Made by a program: the position numbers and the translations under genes. Below the pieces are notes generated by a model that was not told the DNA's origin, did no database searches, and saw nothing but the letters and a program-made list of their open reading frames with translations. This document shows, one piece after another, positions 59,530 to 64,000 of a DNA stretch of 64,000 nucleotides. Every line of letters begins with the position of its first letter. The first letter of the stretch is position 1. Location: assembly GCA_030583905.1 (NCBI GenBank), contig CP129481.1, positions 3,316,136-3,380,135 on the forward strand, given 5' to 3'. The DNA comes from Anaerolineales bacterium (lineage in GTDB: Bacteria; Chloroflexota; Anaerolineae; Anaerolineales; Villigracilaceae).

Positions 59530-60318
59530 TCAACGTACTACTTCCATAAAGAATTCAACCGTCGCTTCGGCGGTCCGGGTCCACTGCTCGAGGGAGGAAA
59601 TGTCCGGGAGGTTGTCACCAGCTTGAAGACCGTACGAGCCGAACTGTGAATGGTTGCCGCCTTCGATGGCGACGAAGCGCGCATCCGCAGGGAGCAATGT
59701 CCGCGAGTCTTGAATCATTTGCAGCGAAAAGACGCCGTCACGCGCGGCATAGACCGAAAGCGCGGGCACATCCGCGACCTTCAACGAATCATTTCCGGGA
59801 GCGGATGCCCACAACACCACGCCTTTGATGTTGGGATGGCTGGCGGCATACGACGAAGCCGCCACACCGCCGAGCGAATGACCGCCGACGAACCAATTTT
59901 GAATCTCAGGATATTTCGCCTGCACGCGCGCCGCGGCGTTGACATCGAACATCGCCAGGTTCAACGGAACCGGAACAAGCGCCACAAAATATCCGCGCGA
60001 GGCGATCAACCGCAACACCGGCGCATACGCGCGGTAATCCACGCGCCCGCCGGGGTAAAAGACAAAACCGGTTTCAGGGCGCGGATCTTCGGCAGGAAAA
60101 AAGATGACCCAGCCGTTCTCCGCGCTGACGTATACCTGCGAATCCGACATCAGGGCATCCAGCGCAACGTCGGTTGCGGGAGCCGCATCCCCTGCCCAAA
60201 ATACGAACACCGTCGCGGCAAGCAGCAAGGCAAGCGCCAGCGTCACTGTCACATATCGCCATGCGTTTTTCAATTCACGTCCGATCTGCGAGTTCTTTTG
60301 CCTTCGTCCAAACCGCAT
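59530..60318 (-). CDS. membrane-anchored alpha/beta hydrolase (dienelactone hydrolase/PET hydrolase-like)
   Basis: The 262-residue protein has a transmembrane helix (about 22-44) and a compact alpha/beta hydrolase fold: VFYPGGRVDYRAYAP, nucleophile Ser in VGGHSLGGVAAS (about 148), Asp in YAARDGVFS and His in EGGNHSQFG. A cap domain is missing. Its N terminus overlaps the uracil-DNA glycosylase 3' end by 44 bases; no later Met is available before the catalytic domain, so this start is kept. Not closely related to the neighbouring hydrolase. Confidence 0.87.
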   Translation of the reverse strand: MRFGRRQKNSQIGRELKNAWRYVTVTLALALLLAATVFVFWAGDAAPATDVALDALMSDSQVYVSAENGWVIFFPAEDPRPETGFVFYPGGRVDYRAYAPVLRLIASRGYFVALVPVPLNLAMFDVNAAARVQAKYPEIQNWFVGGHSLGGVAASSYAASHPNIKGVVLWASAPGNDSLKVADVPALSVYAARDGVFSLQMIQDSRTLLPADARFVAIEGGNHSQFGSYGLQAGDNLPDISSLEQWTRTAEATVEFFMEVVR

Positions 60319-60943
60319 CGAACATCTCGACCGTCAACTTTTTGGTGGATGTGTTCTGCTGACTGGGATGATACGAACACAGGATCCAATGACCAGTCTC
60401 CAGTTGATAGGATGCGCCGTGCGAAAATGTCAATCCGCGAACCGCAGATATTTTGAGAACGCGGTCAAAAGCAATCTTACCCAAACACACGATCACCTTC
60501 GGCTGGATGAGCCGCATCTCGCGCTCCAAAAACGGCTGGCAATTGTTCAATTCTTCTGTGGATGGTTTGTTGTCGGGCGGGGCACAGCGCCCCGAGGCGG
60601 TGATGTACATGTCGTTCAGGATGAGACCATCGCTTCGCGACTGCGCCTGAGGCTGGTTCGCAAACCCGGCACGATGCAACGCCGGGAACAAAAAGCCGCC
60701 CGAAGCATCGCCGGTGAATTGACGTCCTGTGCGGTTCGAGCCATGCGCGCCGGGAGCCAGTCCCACCACCAGCACGCGCGCAACGGAATCGCCAAATCCC
60801 GGCACCGGTTTGCCCCAGTATTCGTGATCGCGGTATGCCTTGCGTTTGACCCGCGCCACTTCCTCGCGCCATTGGACAAGGCGAGGGCATTTGCGGCATT
60901 TTATTATTTCGTTGTTCAATTGTTCAAGAGGATTAGGTGCCAT
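60275..60943 (-). CDS. uracil-DNA glycosylase, family 5 (UDGb)
   Basis: From ATG 60943 the protein has 222 residues. The family 5 motif GLAPGAHGSNRTGRQFTGD is present, with Ala/Gly where family 1 has the catalytic Asp, and the iron-sulfur cysteines appear in KCRKCPRL near the N terminus plus later Cys in SGRCAPPDNKP and VIVCLGK. HPSQQNT is the C-terminal motif 2. It removes uracil and other deaminated bases from DNA. A GTG at 60958 is an alternative start. First gene of the leftward set UDG-hydrolase-hydrolase-selenoprotein-S51 fusion. Confidence 0.93.
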   Translation of the reverse strand: MAPNPLEQLNNEIIKCRKCPRLVQWREEVARVKRKAYRDHEYWGKPVPGFGDSVARVLVVGLAPGAHGSNRTGRQFTGDASGGFLFPALHRAGFANQPQAQSRSDGLILNDMYITASGRCAPPDNKPSTEELNNCQPFLEREMRLIQPKVIVCLGKIAFDRVLKISAVRGLTFSHGASYQLETGHWILCSYHPSQQNTSTKKLTVEMFDAVWTKAKELADRT

Positions 60944-60958
60944 GTGTTCCAGTCTCAC

Positions 60959-61010
60959 GTATCAGGTTTGCACCAATTTTACCTGACACCTGACACCCCG
61001 CACCTGGTAC
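60959..61010. repeat. short tandem repeats in the queA-udg gap
   Basis: On the minus strand GTGTCAGGTGTCAGGT gives two 8-base units beside further CAGGTGC and ACCTGATAC words. A short low-complexity spacer; no terminator seen. Confidence 0.5.
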
Positions 61011-62042
61011 TCAAATTATGAACATCGCATCCCCAAAGGAATAAAAGCGATAGCCTTCCTGAATCGCTGTTTCATACGCGGACAAAATCCGCTTGCGCCC
61101 CGCAAAGGCGCTGACCAGCATGATGAGCGTGGACTTGGGCAGATGGAAATTGGTGATGATCGCATCCACGATTTTGAATTGGTAACCGGGCAGGATGTAC
61201 AGGGATGTGGGACCGGAGAAAGCCGATACTTCAATATTCGGCGACTCCTGTGCCGCACTCTCCAACGTCCGCACGGAGGTCGTCCCGACCGCAATGACCC
61301 GTCCCCCATTGCGTTTGGTTTCGTTGATCGCATCCGCCGTCTCTTGCGGAAGATGACACCACTCGCTGTGGATCTTATGCTCTGCGGGGTCATCCTCGGT
61401 GACCGGTGCGAACGTATCCAAGCCGACATGCAAGGTGACATAGGAGATTCGCACACCCATCCTTTGAAGCTCATCGAGCAGTTCCGGCGTGAAGTGCAGT
61501 CCCGCCGTAGGCGCGGCGGCAGAGCCTGTCTCTTTGGCGAAAACGGTTTGATAGCGTTCGGGGTCGTTCAAGGTCTCGTGGATGTAGGGCGGGAGCGGCA
61601 CATGCCCAACCTTCGGGAAATACGGTTCGATGGGTTCAGTGAATTTGACCAACCGCTCCGAGCCGTCCAGTATTTCGAGTATCTCGGCGGTGACGTTCGA
61701 GGCGTCGCCATTCACCTCGATGAACATCCGCTTGCCTACGCGCAATCCCTTGCCGCCGACCAACGCTTCCCACGTCAACTCGTCACGGCGGCGGAGCAGG
61801 AGCAGTTCCACTTTGCCGCCGGTCTCTTTTTTGGCGAAGATGCGCGCCGGGATGACGCGCGTCTGGTTCAAGACCAGCAAATCCCCCGCATTGAGATAGG
61901 ATTTGATATCGCGGAAAACCTTGTGTTCGATCTCACCCGTTGACCGGTGAAGCACGAGCAAGCGCGAAGCATCACGCGGCTCGAGCGGCGTCTGCGCGAT
62001 GGAGGATTCAGGGAGATGGTAGTCGAAGTCGGCGGTTTTCAT
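61011..62042 (-). CDS. queA: S-adenosylmethionine:tRNA ribosyltransferase-isomerase QueA
   Basis: QueA moves the ribose of SAM to 7-aminomethyl-deazaguanine in tRNA, making epoxyqueuosine. From ATG 62042 the protein has 343 residues, the normal length: FDYHLPESSIAQTPLEPRDA at the N terminus, LNQTRVIPARIFAKKETGGK, FAKETGSAAAPTAGLHFTPE and HVGLDTFAPVTEDD, then NFHLPKSTLIMLVSAFAG. The upstream in-frame start at 62075 overlaps the probable -10 sequence (GATAAT, minus strand, 62047-62052) and is not used. Confidence 0.96.
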   Translation of the reverse strand: MKTADFDYHLPESSIAQTPLEPRDASRLLVLHRSTGEIEHKVFRDIKSYLNAGDLLVLNQTRVIPARIFAKKETGGKVELLLLRRRDELTWEALVGGKGLRVGKRMFIEVNGDASNVTAEILEILDGSERLVKFTEPIEPYFPKVGHVPLPPYIHETLNDPERYQTVFAKETGSAAAPTAGLHFTPELLDELQRMGVRISYVTLHVGLDTFAPVTEDDPAEHKIHSEWCHLPQETADAINETKRNGGRVIAVGTTSVRTLESAAQESPNIEVSAFSGPTSLYILPGYQFKIVDAIITNFHLPKSTLIMLVSAFAGRKRILSAYETAIQEGYRFYSFGDAMFII

Positions 62043-62046
62043 AACA

Positions 62047-62052
62047 ATTATC
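62047..62052 (-). promoter_or_regulatory. possible -10 box of queA
   Basis: GATAAT 4 bases before the ATG on the minus strand, with a second AT-rich word TATGAT further upstream. Leaderless transcription is suggested. Confidence 0.4.
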
Positions 62053-62094
62053 AAATCATAATGCATTAAATCCAAAATTTGCGGGTGGAGGCAG

Positions 62095-62100
62095 TATAAT
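62095..62100 (+). promoter_or_regulatory. -10 box of the STAND gene
   Basis: TATAAT 66 bases before ATG 62167. No clear -35 at 17 bases. The resulting leader of about 60 bases contains CACCCCACCACAGTGAGGG. Confidence 0.45.
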
Positions 62101-62166
62101 CACCCCACCACAGTGAGGGAAATCAAAGGCGTCCCTTACAGAAGATAGAAACGAGTCGGATAAAAA

Positions 62167-64000
62167 ATGCTTGAGAGTATATTTCTCGCTGTCGCAGAAG
62201 CCGTTTTCTCGTATGTGATCACCACCCTTGATCCCGTCCAGCCGATCAAAAAGCGGCTGGGACGGGAACCTGCAAGGCTGGCATTTCAAAAAGCATTATC
62301 ACGGGCATACAGCGCCTTTGCCCGTCAATATCCCGAGTACACCGCATCGTTATTCGATCAAACTTTTCTCACGGGGGCGGGTGCGCCCGAACTTGCAAAA
62401 TTACTGACACGCCATCTAACCCCCGACCCTGCAATCTTTGCCCAGGCATGGGGCACATCCATCGGGTTGGACATTAACTCCCCGTTCTGCCGGGAAGCGA
62501 CAAAGCCCGCCGCTGATTTTCTGAATTGGCTCGAAACAGAACTCAAATCCGAAACGGTCTTTCAACCGATCTTCGATTCACGCGCGCTTGAAAGTCTGCC
62601 CAACCTTGAGAACCAACTTGAGAAGCTGACAGCCGAACTCAAACGCGGACTCGACGCGGCGTTGAAGACCGCCACCGACTACGAAAAAATCGTTCTGGAC
62701 ATAAGCGGGGACGTAAGCGGTTCAAATATCATCACTGGAAACGACAACCAGATCACCGTTTCGAACATATTCAACCATTACCACACAGGCGCGTTCGCCA
62801 CGCTCAGCGATTATTACATCGCTCCCGACGCCGTTTTCCAACGCGTGCGCGTGGATGAATTTGTCGGACGCGATTGGCTGAGCGCAAAAGTGGACGCCTT
62901 TCTGAATGATCCCGACAACCGATCGGGCATTTTCCTATTGATCGGGGAAGCGGGCGTGGGCAAAACCTCCTTCATGGCGCATCTGGTCAGGGAAAGAAGA
63001 TACCTGCATCTCTTTGCAGAACAGGCGCCGGGCGACGCCAACCTGCGCAGAGCATTGCAATCGCTCGGTTCGCAGCTCGTGACCCGCCATCAAATTGCGC
63101 CCTACAAAGACCGCGACACGCTGACCCAACTGGCGGAGTTCCCCGATTTTCTGGACAAATTACTGCGTCTCGCCGCCAACACCCTTGCCAAAGGTGAAAA
63201 GATCGTGATCGTATGCGACGCACTGGACGAAGCAGGGACCGCCCCCGACGGCAATGTCTTCGGCGTGCCCAACGTCCTGCCCGATAACGTTTACTTCATC
63301 CTCTCACAAAGACCGGTCAGCACAAAACTGCCGAACGTCCCCACCTGCAAAGAGACGCTCGAAGCGCGCGGGGACGAAAACCTGCAGGATATGGAAGATT
63401 ATCTAAAGGCGCTCTGCAAGCGCCCGGAGATCGCGGGGCAATTACGCGCAAAAAACTACAGCGATGAATTCTTCGTCCAAACGTTGAAAGAGAAAAGCCT
63501 CGGCGTGTGGATGTACCTGCACTACATCATCGAGGAGATCGGCAAGGGCTCGCGCGCCCCATTGGAACTTGAAAACCTGCCCACCGGCCTGGTGGGATAT
63601 TACGCGGATCACTGGAACGACTGGCGCGAAGGAAGGAACGGACACGGCGAAGGACCCCAAAAATGGGACGAACTCTACGCGCCGCTGTTGACCACGCTCG
63701 CCGCGGCACAGGAGCCGGTCACCATCGAACAGATCATGAAATGGTCGGGGGTGCAGACCCGCCAACGCGAAGTCCTTCGTTTGCTCAATGAACACTGGCG
63801 CTCCTTCCTGACGATCCGCAAAGAGCAGGGCAACACGCTGTACGCGCCCTACCACGCCAGCTTCAGGGATTTTCTGACCGGGAAGGTGGACTTCACACAA
63901 TTGCGATCAGCCGAAAATTACCTCGTAGAAGATCTGGCTGGGCACACGAAGGATGCGCACCAACGCATCGTGGATGCCTTTCGCGAGGAGTGCGACGGCG
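62167..64000 (+). CDS. STAND NTPase with unknown N-terminal effector, 3' end outside the window
   Basis: The frame is open for 611 codons to the window edge. Residues 1-180 form a helical region that begins with a hydrophobic helix (LESIFLAVAEAVFSYVI) and has no recognised fold; a short Asn/Gly-rich segment (GSNIITGNDNQITVSN, about 185-200) follows, of a type often placed before bacterial STAND modules. The NTPase core has Walker A GEAGVGKTSF (260-269), Walker B VIVCDALDEAG (about 347-357) and a sensor Arg in FILSQRPVS, followed by winged-helix-like helices to about 590 (YHASFRDFLTG). A repeat sensor such as WD40 or TPR is expected beyond the edge. STAND proteins act in signalling and antiphage defence. 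Confidence 0.85.
   Translation, partial: MLESIFLAVAEAVFSYVITTLDPVQPIKKRLGREPARLAFQKALSRAYSAFARQYPEYTASLFDQTFLTGAGAPELAKLLTRHLTPDPAIFAQAWGTSIGLDINSPFCREATKPAADFLNWLETELKSETVFQPIFDSRALESLPNLENQLEKLTAELKRGLDAALKTATDYEKIVLDISGDVSGSNIITGNDNQITVSNIFNHYHTGAFATLSDYYIAPDAVFQRVRVDEFVGRDWLSAKVDAFLNDPDNRSGIFLLIGEAGVGKTSFMAHLVRERRYLHLFAEQAPGDANLRRALQSLGSQLVTRHQIAPYKDRDTLTQLAEFPDFLDKLLRLAANTLAKGEKIVIVCDALDEAGTAPDGNVFGVPNVLPDNVYFILSQRPVSTKLPNVPTCKETLEARGDENLQDMEDYLKALCKRPEIAGQLRAKNYSDEFFVQTLKEKSLGVWMYLHYIIEEIGKGSRAPLELENLPTGLVGYYADHWNDWREGRNGHGEGPQKWDELYAPLLTTLAAAQEPVTIEQIMKWSGVQTRQREVLRLLNEHWRSFLTIRKEQGNTLYAPYHASFRDFLTGKVDFTQLRSAENYLVEDLAGHTKDAHQRIVDAFREECDG

Overview
The window looks like a chromosomal segment of a Chloroflexota bacterium, most likely class Anaerolineae. 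Clues are the gene content (tandem FemAB-type proteins, CapA lipoproteins with Pro/Thr-rich linkers, DUF3048, a MoxR-DUF58-VWA operon, tungsten-type aldehyde ferredoxin oxidoreductase), many -10 boxes placed 4-12 bases before the start codon (leaderless mRNAs), and many short dispersed repeats. The assignment is an inference from content; no rRNA gene is present to confirm it.

Layout. 1-8.5 kb: one long leftward series, MoxR ATPase, DUF58, two VWA membrane proteins, a small membrane protein, selA, a GxxExxY nuclease-fold cassette, a truncated M24 aminopeptidase; an HtrA-like protease without PDZ lies just upstream. 8.7-13.5 kb: nitroreductase, DUF3592 protein, an 11-bp tandem repeat array, then a TIR-STAND-TPR protein of 1108 residues resembling antiphage or NLR-like sensors. 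13.6-20 kb: aldehyde ferredoxin oxidoreductase divergent from an ADP-forming acyl-CoA synthetase, a beta-lactamase-fold protein, a MOSC protein and a small membrane protein. 20-29 kb: PLP desulfhydrase, a second GxxExxY cassette, two FemAB proteins and a surface polysaccharide cluster. 29-36 kb: RidA, two CapA lipoproteins, an enolase-superfamily OSBS-like enzyme, a zinc-ribbon protein and a DUF3048 lipoprotein. 36-40.7 kb: three complex-I-like membrane proteins without hydrophilic partners, and a coiled-coil protein. 40.8-52 kb: selB, a PAS histidine kinase, SOS peptidase, MFS exporter, LysM/M23 peptidase, tRNA-Val, ECF sigma with a zinc-binding partner, response regulator, ThpR, RsfS, phosphatase. 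52-62 kb leftward: Ndk, a TPR protein with repeated DLPDWL motifs, pyrimidine phosphorylase, an S51-like/CysRS-tail fusion, a selenocysteine peroxiredoxin, two hydrolases, a family-5 uracil-DNA glycosylase, queA. The right edge holds a truncated STAND NTPase.

Two themes stand out. First, selenocysteine: selA and selB are in the window, and a peroxiredoxin-like gene at 58.1-58.6 kb has an in-frame TGA in place of the catalytic Cys codon (U-x-x-C), followed by a hairpin that fits a bacterial SECIS element. Second, mobile or repeat-derived DNA: two GxxExxY genes each sit between inverted CACGAA-type repeats placed exactly between the stop codon of one gene and the ribosome binding site of the next; an orphan copy of that repeat is read through in the TIR gene; and a family of hairpin repeats (GGTTTCGATAC...TACTCAACC) occurs five times, once in frame inside the acyl-CoA synthetase and twice supplying a stop codon.
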